Part shown: in pieces, positions 9,714-18,368 of the stretch
Numbering within the stretch: the first letter of the stretch is position 1
Layout: every line of letters begins with the position of its first letter
NCBI GenBank assembly: GCA_021770345.1
Contig: JAETRD010000001.1
Span: forward strand, 1-64,000
Origin: Lachnospiraceae bacterium
GTDB lineage: Bacteria > Bacillota > Clostridia > Lachnospirales > Lachnospiraceae
Reading direction: 5' to 3'
DNA length: 64,000 nt
Position numbers and translations under genes: made by a program
Notes under the pieces: model-generated
Databases searched by the model: none
The model's input: the letters and a program-made list of their open reading frames with translations, nothing else
Told to the model about the DNA's origin: nothing

Positions 9714-9742
9714 ATTATAGTCACTTGATGTATGTATGTCCA
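9714..9742 (-). promoter_or_regulatory. Sigma-A promoter of the V-ATPase operon
   Basis: On the minus strand TGGACA (9737-9742) and TATAAT (9714-9719) are separated by exactly 17 bases, a near-consensus vegetative promoter. The predicted start lies about 43 bases before the first gene. A terminator lies immediately upstream, so the operon has its own transcription unit. Confidence 0.8.
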
Positions 9743-9756
9743 GTATAACTGCAACC

Positions 9757-9797
9757 AAAAAAGGGATGCGTACAAAAATCCTGTCTGTACGCATCCC
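9757..9797 (-). terminator. Rho-independent terminator before the V-ATPase operon
   Basis: A perfect 11-bp inverted repeat (GGGATGCGTAC / GTACGCATCCC, 9763-9797) is followed on the minus strand by six T. It ends transcription of the small gene at 9848-10030. A second perfect hairpin (CGTGTGCC / GGCACACG, 9801-9820) sits directly upstream of it. Confidence 0.85.
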
Positions 9798-9847
9798 TTC
9801 CGTGTGCCGGACGGCACACGCTCCGTTTCTTTCTTTTGTATGTAATG

Positions 9848-10030
9848 TTACGCCTCCGAAAAACGCTGCAATCTGGCTGTAATATCCGCCACCTCCGACA
9901 TAATGGACAGATACATCTCATACTCCAGCCCCACCGGTGACATATGCGGACACTCCTGTTTCATACGATATGCCTGTCTCAACAGACTCCGCTTGTTTTC
10001 CTCTAGCTGCATCATCTTTTCTCTGCTCAT
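9848..10030 (-). CDS. Small hypothetical helical protein
   Basis: A 60-residue protein (MSREKMMQLEENKRSLLRQA...) that is charged and probably helical, with 'ECPHMSPVGLEYEMYLSIM' in the middle. It superficially resembles Spo0E-like phosphatases in size but lacks their SQELD motif, so that name is not used. A GGAGAGG site lies 13 bases before the ATG, rather far. The convincing terminator just downstream supports a real transcription unit. Function unknown. Confidence 0.5.
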   Translation of the reverse strand: MSREKMMQLEENKRSLLRQAYRMKQECPHMSPVGLEYEMYLSIMSEVADITARLQRFSEA

Positions 10031-10174
10031 AACTTTTCAACAACCTCTCCATCTCTGCCCCATCCTCACATGGGCATTCTCATATTCGCATATGTTGTGC
10101 ACACGCAACTACTATATTAGCACATCTTGTAGAAAATGGAAGGAAAAGTTATTCAGCAATTTTAACAAAAAATA

Positions 10175-10822
10175 TCACAGCTGCGTCAGCAATTCGAGCG
10201 CCTGTCTGTCTGCAAGGCAGACACCGTGCTCTCTGATGCGCGCAATCTGCGCCGGTTCCGAGCAGCGCCCGTCGTCGTATTCGACGGTCCCGAGCGCAAA
10301 GGGCCGCATCTCCTCCTTGGAAAACCCGGTAAAATCCAGCACCAGATAATATCCGTCGTCTAATTTGTACAAACTGCTGGCCGGAAGCCTGTCCCGGAAG
10401 CAGACGCGGCTCATCCGCTCCATATCTGACCACGACACAAAGCGCAGCGCGCATACCATCGGCTCGGACTCCGTCTCCCGCGTCTCCTTCGCCCTGGCCT
10501 GCAGCTGCCGGAGTTTGTCCGGATCAAGGCGGTTTAAAATGCTGCCGACGGTATCCACAAGACTCCGGAACGAGCTGTCGGAAACCCCGCCAAACGTGAT
10601 CGCCATGCTGTGATCCTGCAGAAGCTCGGCTTTCACCATCGGCGCGATTCCCTCCATATTGATATTCTCCTGCGCCTCCACAATGCTTAAGACCACGCGC
10701 ATAAAGCGCTGCGTCGTCTCCGTATCCGCAATAATTTCATCGATGTCAAATCCCATGCGCCGGATTTCATCCTCCGTGAGCGCACAGCGGATCTGATTCT
10801 CTCCCACTCGTTTAATCTCCAT
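10175..10822 (-). CDS. mecA: Adaptor protein MecA
   Basis: A 215-residue ClpC adaptor. The N-terminal domain opens 'MEIKRVGENQIRCALTEDEIRRMGFDIDEI', the MecA signature, and is followed by an acidic linker. The C-terminal ClpC-binding domain contains 'LDDGYYLVLDFTGFSKEEM'. MecA targets substrates such as ComK-like proteins to ClpCP for degradation; the substrate here is unknown. Length matches Bacillus and clostridial MecA. It has its own promoter upstream and no close partner gene. Confidence 0.9.
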   Translation of the reverse strand: MEIKRVGENQIRCALTEDEIRRMGFDIDEIIADTETTQRFMRVVLSIVEAQENINMEGIAPMVKAELLQDHSMAITFGGVSDSSFRSLVDTVGSILNRLDPDKLRQLQARAKETRETESEPMVCALRFVSWSDMERMSRVCFRDRLPASSLYKLDDGYYLVLDFTGFSKEEMRPFALGTVEYDDGRCSEPAQIARIREHGVCLADRQALELLTQL

Positions 10823-10846
10823 AGAATTTTCCTCACTTCTAGGAAT

Positions 10847-10875
10847 ATTATCCTATGTTTCCCGCTGTTTGTAAA
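10847..10875 (-). promoter_or_regulatory. Probable sigma-A promoter of mecA
   Basis: Minus-strand TTTACA (10870-10875) and GATAAT (10847-10852) with a 17-base spacer, about 20 bases upstream of the mecA start region. Confidence 0.6.
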
Positions 10876-10891
10876 CCCTAAAGCGGAGAGA

Positions 10892-11551
10892 TTACAATTC
10901 TTTTTTCTCCACAATCCGAATGCTGATGCACACGGAACCGATCAGCAGCGCCACGGCAAACACTGCCGTAAAGGCCGCCCACGCCCAGGGCGGAAGCTGT
11001 GCAAGCGCGTCCACTGCCGTCCCCAGCTGCTGCAGTGTATCGCCCCCAAGTGCGGAAACCAGGCCGACGGCTCCAAACATTGCAAATATCACAAGGAACG
11101 TCACGATTCTTCCTTTTTCCGCGCCGAATTTTATTTTTATCGGAATCATCACGGCAAGCGTGACCGTCATAATCACCAGAATCATCAGAGATTGCAAAAT
11201 CCAGTCCCAAAGGCCTGCTCCCGCATCCGGTCCCATCCCAAATACCACTGCTCCCGCTGCGACCGCCAGCACCCACACCGCTCCCGCGGTGCAGCCTGCA
11301 AACAGATATTTCTCCAGAACATACTGCTTTCTGCTCGCCGGCCAGGTAAAAATGTACGCCAGTCCGTTCCCCGTGTCGTCATAACTGATGGTTCCCACCG
11401 CCATGGAAACGGTAAGGAACGAGGAATAGCTGACCATAAAAAGCAAATCCTGTCCGGTCAGCATAAGAAATACACTGATTCCCGCCACGATTAAAAAAAA
11501 CGTTTTCTGCTGCATCAGCAGCCGCCAGTCTTTGATGAATAATCCTTTCAT
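10892..11551 (-). CDS. ABC-2 type exporter permease
   Basis: A 219-residue membrane protein with six predicted hydrophobic segments and the opening 'MKGLFIKDWRLLMQQKTFF' usual for ABC-2 permeases. The 'SYDDTGNGLAYIFTWPASRKQYVLEKY' segment near residues 57-83 is typical of the family found beside YtrA-type regulators. Its start overlaps the stop of the ATPase gene (ATGA), so the two are translationally coupled. The cargo is unknown; such exporters respond to cell-envelope stress or export peptides in other Firmicutes. Confidence 0.85.
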   Translation of the reverse strand: MKGLFIKDWRLLMQQKTFFLIVAGISVFLMLTGQDLLFMVSYSSFLTVSMAVGTISYDDTGNGLAYIFTWPASRKQYVLEKYLFAGCTAGAVWVLAVAAGAVVFGMGPDAGAGLWDWILQSLMILVIMTVTLAVMIPIKIKFGAEKGRIVTFLVIFAMFGAVGLVSALGGDTLQQLGTAVDALAQLPPWAWAAFTAVFAVALLIGSVCISIRIVEKKEL

Positions 11552-12399
11552 TGCAACTCTCCTTTCACAAGCAGTGTGATCACATTGTCGATATTCGCCC
11601 GCTCCACGACAAGCTGCGGATAGTTTTCCTGATAAAACTGCCGCTCATTTGTCAGCAGCTCGTAGCCGTACCGCTCTCTTTGCCCGCCGAGAATATATCT
11701 TCTGTCAAGTCCCGCATATGCCTGCTCGTCAACTTTCAGGATGCCGTAAGCGTCCAAAAGCACATCCGTCTCCTCATGCAATACGATCTTCCCGTCGTTT
11801 ATCATATAGAGGTCATCACAGAATTTCTCCAGATCCGTGGAAATGTGAGAACTGATCAGCACGCTGCGCCCCTCATCCGCTTCCATATATTCCTGCAGCA
11901 TCGCGATCATTTCATCCCGCACGACCACATCCAGCCCCACGGTCGGCTCGTCGAGAATCAAAAGCTTTGCCCCGTAGGATGTCGCGGTAAGCAGCTTGAG
12001 CTTCGCCTTCATCCCCGTCGAGAACTCCTTGATCTTTTTATTTTTCGGGAGTTCAAAGTGCTCGCAGGTTCTCAGAAACCTCTGTTTGTCAAACCGGCGG
12101 TACATTCCCTGCATGATCGCCGCGACGTCCGCAATCGTAAGATATTCGCTGAATCCCGCCTCCGCGAGCACAACGCCGATCGCTTCCCGGTCACTCGGCC
12201 CGATTTCCCCGTGCGGCTTTCCGAACACCTTAATCTCACCTTTGTCAATAGAAATTAAGCCTAGAATTGCTTTAAATGCCGTACTCTTTCCGGCGCCGTT
12301 TGGCCCGATCAATCCGGTGATCTGCCCCGGTTTTACGGTTAATGTGCAATTTAATGTAAACGACTTATAACTTTTCTGAACCTCTGTCAGCTGCAACAT
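11548..12399 (-). CDS. ABC transporter ATP-binding protein (YtrB-like)
   Basis: A 283-residue ATPase. Walker A 'GPNGAGKST' is at residues 32-40, the signature 'FSTGMKAKLKL' in the middle, and Walker B 'LLILDEPTVGLD' follows. After the nucleotide domain comes a ~60-residue C-terminal extension of the kind seen in ABC-2 drug and peptide exporters. It pairs with the overlapping permease and is preceded by the GntR gene, a three-gene unit controlled by one operator. Confidence 0.92.
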   Translation of the reverse strand: MLQLTEVQKSYKSFTLNCTLTVKPGQITGLIGPNGAGKSTAFKAILGLISIDKGEIKVFGKPHGEIGPSDREAIGVVLAEAGFSEYLTIADVAAIMQGMYRRFDKQRFLRTCEHFELPKNKKIKEFSTGMKAKLKLLTATSYGAKLLILDEPTVGLDVVVRDEMIAMLQEYMEADEGRSVLISSHISTDLEKFCDDLYMINDGKIVLHEETDVLLDAYGILKVDEQAYAGLDRRYILGGQRERYGYELLTNERQFYQENYPQLVVERANIDNVITLLVKGELQ

Positions 12400-12435
12400 C
12401 TCTCTCCCCTGCCTCCTGTTCTCTCATCCGGCCTC

Positions 12436-12813
12436 TTACTGTCCCGGCTCTAAAAATAATTCCAGCATCTCGCGGATCTCTGCATCCTGCATCTCGCAGG
12501 CTCTTGCTTTCTGTACTGCCTGCTCCATGGCAGCCTCCGCCTCCCTGCGCCGCGTCTCCATAAGCAGCCCTGCGCCGACCCCGGAAATAAAGCTTCCCTT
12601 CCCGTGCACGGTCACGATAAAGCCTTCCTCCTCCAGCGCATCATACGCTTTTTTCACTGTCAGGGCGCTGATTTTCAAATCCTTCGCCAGTGTGCGCACA
12701 CTGGGAAGCGCCTCCTCCTTCCGCAGCACGTCGTGTGCAACCTGCGTCTTGATCTGCTCCGCAATCTGCTCATAAATCGGCTGCATGGATGAATGATTGA
12801 CTATAATTTTCAT
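12436..12813 (-). CDS. GntR-family regulator, YtrA subfamily
   Basis: A 125-residue repressor. The winged-helix domain 'PIYEQIAEQIKTQVAHDVL...LPSVRTLAKDLKISALTVKKAYDALEEEGFI' is textbook GntR. The short C-terminal tail (about 45 residues, helical) is that of the YtrA subfamily, which has no ligand domain. It is the first gene of an operon with the ABC exporter. A large inverted repeat overlapping its promoter indicates autoregulation, probably relieved by an envelope-active compound. Confidence 0.9.
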   Translation of the reverse strand: MKIIVNHSSMQPIYEQIAEQIKTQVAHDVLRKEEALPSVRTLAKDLKISALTVKKAYDALEEEGFIVTVHGKGSFISGVGAGLLMETRRREAEAAMEQAVQKARACEMQDAEIREMLELFLEPGQ

Positions 12814-12854
12814 TCGGCCCTCCGTTTTTCAGGTCTTTCTTTTCTCTTTACGTT

Positions 12855-12903
12855 AAACAGTATATAACAGTATTTAACTGTTGTCAACTGTTATATACTG
12901 TTT
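12855..12903 (-). promoter_or_regulatory. Promoter and palindromic operator of the GntR-ABC operon
   Basis: Perfect 16-base arms AAACAGTATATAACAG (12855-12870) and CTGTTATATACTGTTT (12888-12903) flank a 17-base centre. The centre holds a further AACAGT/ACTGTT pair (12866-12871, 12877-12882). On the minus strand a consensus TTGACA (12882-12887) and TATACT (12859-12864), 17 bases apart, lie inside the repeat. Bound repressor would cover the whole promoter. Confidence 0.85.
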
Positions 12904-13097
12904 GTTTCAATTCTCTTTAAAAAAGGCGAAAAAACAGGCGGCACGCTATGTACCGCCCTCCTTTTTTAAGAAATCTATAAAATATCAGACAATTTCATCT
13001 TCTTTTTTAAGTCTTCCAAATTTTCCATTATTTGCTACCCGCCATGCAGGGAACCCGAAAAATGACGGGCAATCCTGCATTTTAAAAACCTGCACTG

Positions 13098-13598
13098 CTA
13101 TAAATCAAGAAACGCAGTCCGAACGGCCTCGGCCACATCCGCATCCGACATCAGAAACAATACCAAATCCCCGTTATTTTCCACAACCACGCTCTCGGCC
13201 TCCACGCAGACCCACATCCGCGGATTGGCATTCTCCAAGAGCAGCTGCTTTGCGCTCTCCGCATCGGATTCGTCCTCTAAGCGCAGCAGCACGCACTGGT
13301 AGGGGACGACATTGATCTGCGGTGCCGAACACACGGCATCCGTGTACGCGATCTCCGTTGTTCCGAGAATATATTCCGCGCTCTCCGCAGGAATACCCGC
13401 CGCCACATACTCATTCATCGCCGTCCGCTGTTCCTCATCGAGGCTCGCATTTTCATATACCCGCGCAAGCACCTCCTCGCAGCTGCCCTCAATATTTCCT
13501 TTCGCATCCCCGCCGCCTCCGCAGCCGGATAATACAAGCATACCAAACACTGCCGCCAAAAGCAGCGTCGAACATGCCCCTCTCAAATATTTTTTCAT
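13098..13598 (-). CDS. Small lipoprotein of unknown function
   Basis: A 166-residue protein with a lipoprotein signal: MKKYLRGACS, a hydrophobic stretch, then 'LSGCGGGG' (lipobox cysteine at about residue 24). The mature part is acidic and has no motif I recognise; 'DADVAEAVRTAF' and 'ESAKQLLLENANPRMW' suggest a small alpha/beta domain, perhaps DUF4358-like. The start is taken at the ATG with AAGGAGG upstream; the open frame continues into the leader, where it translates the hairpin repeat. Its leader contains two copies of the micro-repeat described in the findings. Confidence 0.7.
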   Translation of the reverse strand: MKKYLRGACSTLLLAAVFGMLVLSGCGGGGDAKGNIEGSCEEVLARVYENASLDEEQRTAMNEYVAAGIPAESAEYILGTTEIAYTDAVCSAPQINVVPYQCVLLRLEDESDAESAKQLLLENANPRMWVCVEAESVVVENNGDLVLFLMSDADVAEAVRTAFLDL

Positions 13599-13630
13599 CA
13601 CATCCTCCTTTTGCCTGCATATATTTCTCT

Positions 13631-13688
13631 TACCCTCAGTGGACAAGGGCACTTCCGACCGTGTATCCCTTTGTCTACTTAGGGTATT
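13631..13688. repeat. Inverted pair of hairpin micro-repeats in the lipoprotein leader
   Basis: One copy (13631-13651) reads TACCCT-CAGTGGACA-AGGGCA on the plus strand. A second, in opposite orientation (about 13664-13687), reads TACCCT-AAGTAGACAA-AGGGATA on the minus strand. Each can form its own stem, and the two could pair with one another over about 20 bases. Both lie in the predicted 5' untranslated region of the lipoprotein gene. Confidence 0.75.
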
Positions 13689-13714
13689 ATGCACCTTTTT
13701 CGCCTTTTTATCAA
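13686..13714 (-). promoter_or_regulatory. Probable promoter of the lipoprotein gene
   Basis: Minus-strand TTGATA (13709-13714) and CATAAT (13686-13691) with a 17-base spacer. The micro-repeat pair begins at the -10 edge and runs through the leader. Confidence 0.6.
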
Positions 13715-13717
13715 ACA

Positions 13718-13765
13718 ATTCGGGTGCCGAACGCTATTTTTAAAAATTGTCTCCGACACCCGAAT
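13718..13765 (-). terminator. Probable terminator of aspS
   Basis: Arms ATTCGGGTG and CACCCGAAT (with further pairing inward) start about 25 bases after the aspS stop. The T-tract is weak, so termination efficiency is uncertain. Confidence 0.5.
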
Positions 13766-13789
13766 CACAAACAGAAAATGTTTTTGGTT

Positions 13790-15556
13790 TTATTCCGCCT
13801 CTTTGGGCATTTGAATCGCTATATGCACATCGGTAAGCTGCTTTTGCTCTACCTGCGCCGGCGCTCCCATCATGACATCCATCGCGTTCTTATTCATCGG
13901 GAACGGGATGATCTCACGGATGCTCTCCTCGCCGCAGATCAGCATAACCATCCGGTCCACTCCCGGGGCAATCCCCGCGTGGGGCGGCGCTCCGTAGCAG
14001 AATGCGTTGTACATCGCCGGGAACTTAGCCTTCACATCCTCCTCCCCGAGGCCGACCAGTTCAAACGCTTTTATCATAATCTCCGGATCATGGTTTCGGA
14101 CCGCACCGGAAGACAACTCGACGCCGTTGCAGACCAGGTCGTACTGGTAGGCCAGAATCGACAGCGGATCCTGATTCTGCAGCGCATCCATCCCGCCCTG
14201 CGGCATTGAAAACGGGTTGTGGCAGAACTCCAGCTCCCCGGACTCCTCCCCGATCTCATACATCGGGAAATCCACGATCCAGCAGAACTCATAGCAGTCC
14301 CGTCTCATATGTTTCTCGCTCGCAGCGCCGAGAAGCCTCCGGAGCACGCCCGCCGTCTTCTGCGCCGCGAGCTTTTTCCCCGCGGTAAGCCCGACGAAAT
14401 CTCCCGGCTTTAAGCCGAGTGCGGCGACAACCGCCTCCTTTTTCTCCTGCAAAAACTTCGCGATGCCGCCGACGAGGGCGCCGCTCTCGTCCACCTTAAA
14501 CCAGTACGCCTTATTCGCGGTCTGTACCTCCACCTCGGCACAGATCGCATCGATCGCCTTGCGCGTGGCCGCAAATTCATCGACCACGATCGTCTTGACG
14601 CACTGCCCCTCGAACGGTCCGAAGCCGCAGTCCGAGAGAAGTTCCGTGGCATCATTAAGCACCAGGTCTATGCGCAGGTCCGGCTTGTCGCTCCCGTATC
14701 TGTCCATGGCCTCCAGATACGGAATCCGCACAAAAGGCGCCGCGGACGCCGTCTTGTACACGCCGTATGCTTCAAACACCGGAGGCAGCACCTCCTCAAT
14801 CACCGAAAACACGTCGTCCTGGGACGCAAACGCCATCTCCATATCCAGCTGATAAAACTCTCCCGGAGACCGGTCCGCCCGCGCGTCCTCGTCGCGGAAG
14901 CAGGGGGCAATCTGGAAATAGCGGTCAAAACCCGACGCCATCAATATCTGCTTAAACTGCTGCGGCGCCTGGGGCAGCGCATAGAATTTGCCCGGATGAT
15001 TTCTCGCCGGAACCAGGTAATCTCTCGCCCCCTCCGGGGAAGAGCAAGTCAGTATCGGCGTCGTGATTTCCAGAAAATCAAGCTCGTTCATCTTCCGGCG
15101 GAGCTCGGCGACAATCCTGCTGCGGAGTACGATTTTCCCTTTGACCTCCGGATTCCGCAGGTCCAGATAGCGGTATTTCAGACGCGTGTTCTCGTCCGCC
15201 TCCCTGGACTGGTTGATCTCGAACGGAAGCGCGTTGTATATGCATCTTCCGAGTATCTCGATTTTCTCCGGTACCACCTCGATGTCACCGGTGGCAAGCT
15301 CTGCGTTCTTGCTCGAGCGCTCGCGCACCACGCCGGTCACGGAGAGCGTCGTCTCCTTATTCACCCCGTCAATCGTCCGCATCATTTCTTCGGTTTCAAC
15401 CACCACCTGGGTTGTCCCATAAAAATCCCGCAGAATCAGAAATCCGAGATTCTTGCTTACCTTTCGGATGTTCTCGTACCATCCGACAATCGTCACGCCC
15501 TTTCCGGCATCGGAAATGCGCAGTTCACTGCAGTTATGTGTTCTTGACTGAATCAT
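13790..15556 (-). CDS. aspS: Aspartyl-tRNA synthetase
   Basis: A 588-residue class II synthetase of the bacterial type. The anticodon-binding OB domain is at residues 1-105. Motif 2 and its loop appear as 'FQIAPCFRDEDARADRSPGEFYQLDMEM', and motif 3 as 'GIAPGVDRMVMLICGEESIREIIPFPM' at the C-terminus. The GAD insertion domain of bacterial AspRS occupies about residues 290-410. Length is normal. It follows a MATE exporter gene and hisS on the same strand. Confidence 0.97.
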   Translation of the reverse strand: MIQSRTHNCSELRISDAGKGVTIVGWYENIRKVSKNLGFLILRDFYGTTQVVVETEEMMRTIDGVNKETTLSVTGVVRERSSKNAELATGDIEVVPEKIEILGRCIYNALPFEINQSREADENTRLKYRYLDLRNPEVKGKIVLRSRIVAELRRKMNELDFLEITTPILTCSSPEGARDYLVPARNHPGKFYALPQAPQQFKQILMASGFDRYFQIAPCFRDEDARADRSPGEFYQLDMEMAFASQDDVFSVIEEVLPPVFEAYGVYKTASAAPFVRIPYLEAMDRYGSDKPDLRIDLVLNDATELLSDCGFGPFEGQCVKTIVVDEFAATRKAIDAICAEVEVQTANKAYWFKVDESGALVGGIAKFLQEKKEAVVAALGLKPGDFVGLTAGKKLAAQKTAGVLRRLLGAASEKHMRRDCYEFCWIVDFPMYEIGEESGELEFCHNPFSMPQGGMDALQNQDPLSILAYQYDLVCNGVELSSGAVRNHDPEIMIKAFELVGLGEEDVKAKFPAMYNAFCYGAPPHAGIAPGVDRMVMLICGEESIREIIPFPMNKNAMDVMMGAPAQVEQKQLTDVHIAIQMPKEAE

Positions 15557-15673
15557 ATGCTTAACTCCCTTTATCCTGTAATTGCTCTGCCGACAGGCAC
15601 GCCTGCCCGGGCATGTCCGCCTCGCATGCTTTCTGCTCGTTATCCTGTATATCTTACACCAGAAATCCGTATT

Positions 15674-16999
15674 TTACAACAACTTTGACTCCCACTGCCT
15701 GCCGCTGTTCTTCCGGCTGCTCCCAAGCGCCGCGACCGTCACCGCGAGCGTGACGGCCTCCGCCGCGGGAAACGCCAGCCAGACACCGTTCATCCCGAAC
15801 AGCGCCGAAAGTGTAAATGCCGCGATCAGAATCGCGACAAACCCCCGCAGAATCGAGGTCACAAATGCCCACCGCGCCGACTCCGTCGCGCTTAAGATGC
15901 CGGTTCCCACAATGTTGACCCCGGCAAACAAAAATCCGGTAAAATAGAGGCGCAGGCCAATCCCCGCATACCGCGCAAGCTGCGCGTCCCCCTCGCTGTT
16001 AAACACCGCCGCAATGTAATCCGCCCCGAAAAAGACACCGGTCACGATCAGCACGGCAAGCACAACAGATGTCGCGATTCCCAGCCGGATTACCTTCCCG
16101 ACCTTATCATGCGCCCCGTTTCCGTAAAACTCACTGAGCAGCGGCTGAGATCCCTGGGCAACCCCGTTAAACATGGAAACCGCCACCAGCGAGGTGTTAG
16201 CCACGACGCCGTAAGCCGCCACACCGATATTTCCGGCCAGACGCAGGATAATCATATTGAATGCCACGGTAATCACACCGGAGGAAATCTCCCCCACAAA
16301 AGCCGCCACACCCACCTGACAGGAAGAGGCCAGGCGCTTCGCCGAGAGCTTCTGAGGCCGGAATCTCACCCCGCACGTTTTCGAACACAGGTGCGTGCCG
16401 CATATCAGCACCCCGACAACCGGCGAACAGGCCGTCGCAAACGCGGCTCCCTCCATCCCGAGTCCCAGCGGAAACATCAGCACATAGTCCATCACGATAT
16501 TGAACAGGCTGCTGAAAAGCGTCGCCGCCATCGCAGTTCCCGGCGCCCCGTCGTTCCGCACAAACGCATTACAGACGGAGTTCCAGATAAAACACGGGGA
16601 AAACATCATAAAAATCCGCGTGTACGGCGCGCCCACCGCGGCAATCCGCGCATCGCCGCCGAGCAGCGCCACGATCTTACCGGGCAACAGACCTCCCGGT
16701 ATCATAAAGAGAATTCCAAAGACAGTCCCCCAGAGCAGGGCGTTTGAAAAATAGTCGTCCGCCTCCCCGTCTCCCCTGCCCTTTGCCACCGCATAGCGGA
16801 TTGCGGAACCGACGCCGAGCATGGCTCCGACGGCAAAAATCAGATTGTAAATCGGCAGCACGAGATTGAGCGCCGTGATACCGTCCGCCCCCACCGCCTT
16901 TGAGATAAAAAATGTATCGGCGAGAATATAGAGGGAGATTCCGATCATCCCCAGCACATTCTGCGACACATACTTCGCAAATTTCCGTCCAACCGACAT
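15674..16999 (-). CDS. MATE family multidrug/Na+ antiporter
   Basis: A 441-residue polytopic protein with about twelve membrane segments in two halves. It opens 'MSVGRKFAKYVSQNVLGMIGISLYILADTFFISKAVGADGI', the usual MATE helix 1 and 2 pattern. 'GVAQGSQPLLSEFYGNG' in the second half is also characteristic. The start at 16999 lies 13 bases after AGGAGG; an in-frame GTG closer in would overlap that site. It separates hisS and aspS, which are normally adjacent in Firmicutes. The substrate is unknown; it may export organic cations or flavins. Confidence 0.9.
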   Translation of the reverse strand: MSVGRKFAKYVSQNVLGMIGISLYILADTFFISKAVGADGITALNLVLPIYNLIFAVGAMLGVGSAIRYAVAKGRGDGEADDYFSNALLWGTVFGILFMIPGGLLPGKIVALLGGDARIAAVGAPYTRIFMMFSPCFIWNSVCNAFVRNDGAPGTAMAATLFSSLFNIVMDYVLMFPLGLGMEGAAFATACSPVVGVLICGTHLCSKTCGVRFRPQKLSAKRLASSCQVGVAAFVGEISSGVITVAFNMIILRLAGNIGVAAYGVVANTSLVAVSMFNGVAQGSQPLLSEFYGNGAHDKVGKVIRLGIATSVVLAVLIVTGVFFGADYIAAVFNSEGDAQLARYAGIGLRLYFTGFLFAGVNIVGTGILSATESARWAFVTSILRGFVAILIAAFTLSALFGMNGVWLAFPAAEAVTLAVTVAALGSSRKNSGRQWESKLL

Positions 17000-17075
17000 G
17001 TTCTCACTCACTCCTCCTTGTATCATCCACATCAAAAAGAGCGGCTCTGCCGCCCTTTTTTCCTGCTGCCGCGGG

Positions 17076-18326
17076 TCAGTCCTTAAAAAATTCCACGATG
17101 TCGCCGTACCCCTCGGCCGCAAGCTTCTCCTTCTGAAACTTTTTGTTCTTGTTCATGCGCACCACAAGCACCTGTTTTCCGGCCTGCCGTTCCGCCTGCG
17201 CACGCGCGATCACTTCGGACAGCTTCTCCGCCGGGTAGCCCTTTTCGATCAGATACGCCGTTTTCGGCCTCTGCATCGGAACCTCAAACCCGCTCTCCAT
17301 AAGAAGCAGCACAATGCGCTCAAAGCCGATCGAAAATCCGCAGGCCGGCACATTGTTTCCGGTAAATTTGCCGACCATCCCGTCGTAGCGTCCGCCGCCG
17401 CCACAGGCAGCGCCAAGCTCCGGCATCGCAATCTCAAAAATCGTCCCCGTGTAATAGCTCATTCCGCGCACCAGCGTCGGGTCAAATACCAGCTTAAAAT
17501 CCGCCGTCTTTGCGGCCTCCACACTGTCAATGATCTCGAGCAGATTTTGCTCTGTCTCCCCGTCTAAAAAGCCCTGCAGCGTCGACGCCAGATAGCGGAT
17601 GCCGTTTTCGGCCTCTGCTGCCCCCCGAAACAGCGCGAGATATTTGTCTATGGATTCTTTTGCGCAGCCTTCCTTTTCAAGCTCTGCCGCGACGCCATCC
17701 ATGCCGATTTTGTCCATCTTGTCCAAAATGATAAATACGGTGTCAAACGCCTCCCCGGAAAAACCGCTGTACGCCGCCATCGCCTTTAAAATCCTGCGAT
17801 CGTTAATCCGGATCTCGAAATTTTTAAAACCCAGGCGGCCGATCGTCGTCGTCGTCGCAAGAATCAGCTCGATCTCCGCCAGATTGCCCGGCTCGCCGAT
17901 GATGTCGATGTCGCACTGCATAAACTGGCGGTATCTGCCGCGCTGCGGGCGGTCCGCACGCCACACATTCCCGATCTGCAACGCCTTAAACGGCGACGGA
18001 AGATCGTTGGCATTGTTCGCGTAAAAGCGCACCAGCGGCACTGTCAGGTCATAGCGCATCCCGAAGTCCACCAGATCCGCCTCCTCCTTCGCCTCGGCAA
18101 GTTTTAATTTTTCCCCGCGCTTCATCACTTTAAAGATCAGCTTTTCATTCTCGCCGCCCTGCCTGCTGCTTAAGTTTGCGATATTCTCCATACAGGGAGT
18201 CTCAATCGGCGTAAAGCCGTAGCTGCGGTAGGTCTCTTTTATTACCTGCTGCACATAGTCTCTGATCTGCATCTCCTCCGGTAAGATATCCTTCATGCCG
18301 TTTACCGGCTTTTTGCTCAATGCCAT
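17076..18326 (-). CDS. hisS: Histidyl-tRNA synthetase
   Basis: A 416-residue class II synthetase. Motif 2 reads 'GNVWRADRPQRGRYRQFMQCDID', the HisA motif 'LVRGMSYYTGTIFEI', and motif 3 'GFSIGFERIVLLL'. The 'WRADRPQRGRYR' and 'QCDIDIIGE' forms belong to the sequence branch also seen in archaeal/eukaryote-like HisRS. The C-terminal Rossmann-like anticodon domain (about residues 325-416) is complete. No T-box leader was seen in the 42-base gap upstream, so it is probably read through from the Sel1 gene. Confidence 0.96.
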   Translation of the reverse strand: MALSKKPVNGMKDILPEEMQIRDYVQQVIKETYRSYGFTPIETPCMENIANLSSRQGGENEKLIFKVMKRGEKLKLAEAKEEADLVDFGMRYDLTVPLVRFYANNANDLPSPFKALQIGNVWRADRPQRGRYRQFMQCDIDIIGEPGNLAEIELILATTTTIGRLGFKNFEIRINDRRILKAMAAYSGFSGEAFDTVFIILDKMDKIGMDGVAAELEKEGCAKESIDKYLALFRGAAEAENGIRYLASTLQGFLDGETEQNLLEIIDSVEAAKTADFKLVFDPTLVRGMSYYTGTIFEIAMPELGAACGGGGRYDGMVGKFTGNNVPACGFSIGFERIVLLLMESGFEVPMQRPKTAYLIEKGYPAEKLSEVIARAQAERQAGKQVLVVRMNKNKKFQKEKLAAEGYGDIVEFFKD

Positions 18327-18368
18327 GTCTTTCCTCCATTGTTAAATCTTTTTTAAATAAATGATCTT

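Noticed and set aside
9848..10030. Spo0E-like phosphatase
   Set aside because: The size fits but the SQELD motif is absent.
18327..18368. T-box riboswitch before hisS (also looked for before serS and aspS)
   Set aside because: The gaps are too short or lack the T-box sequence and stem pattern.
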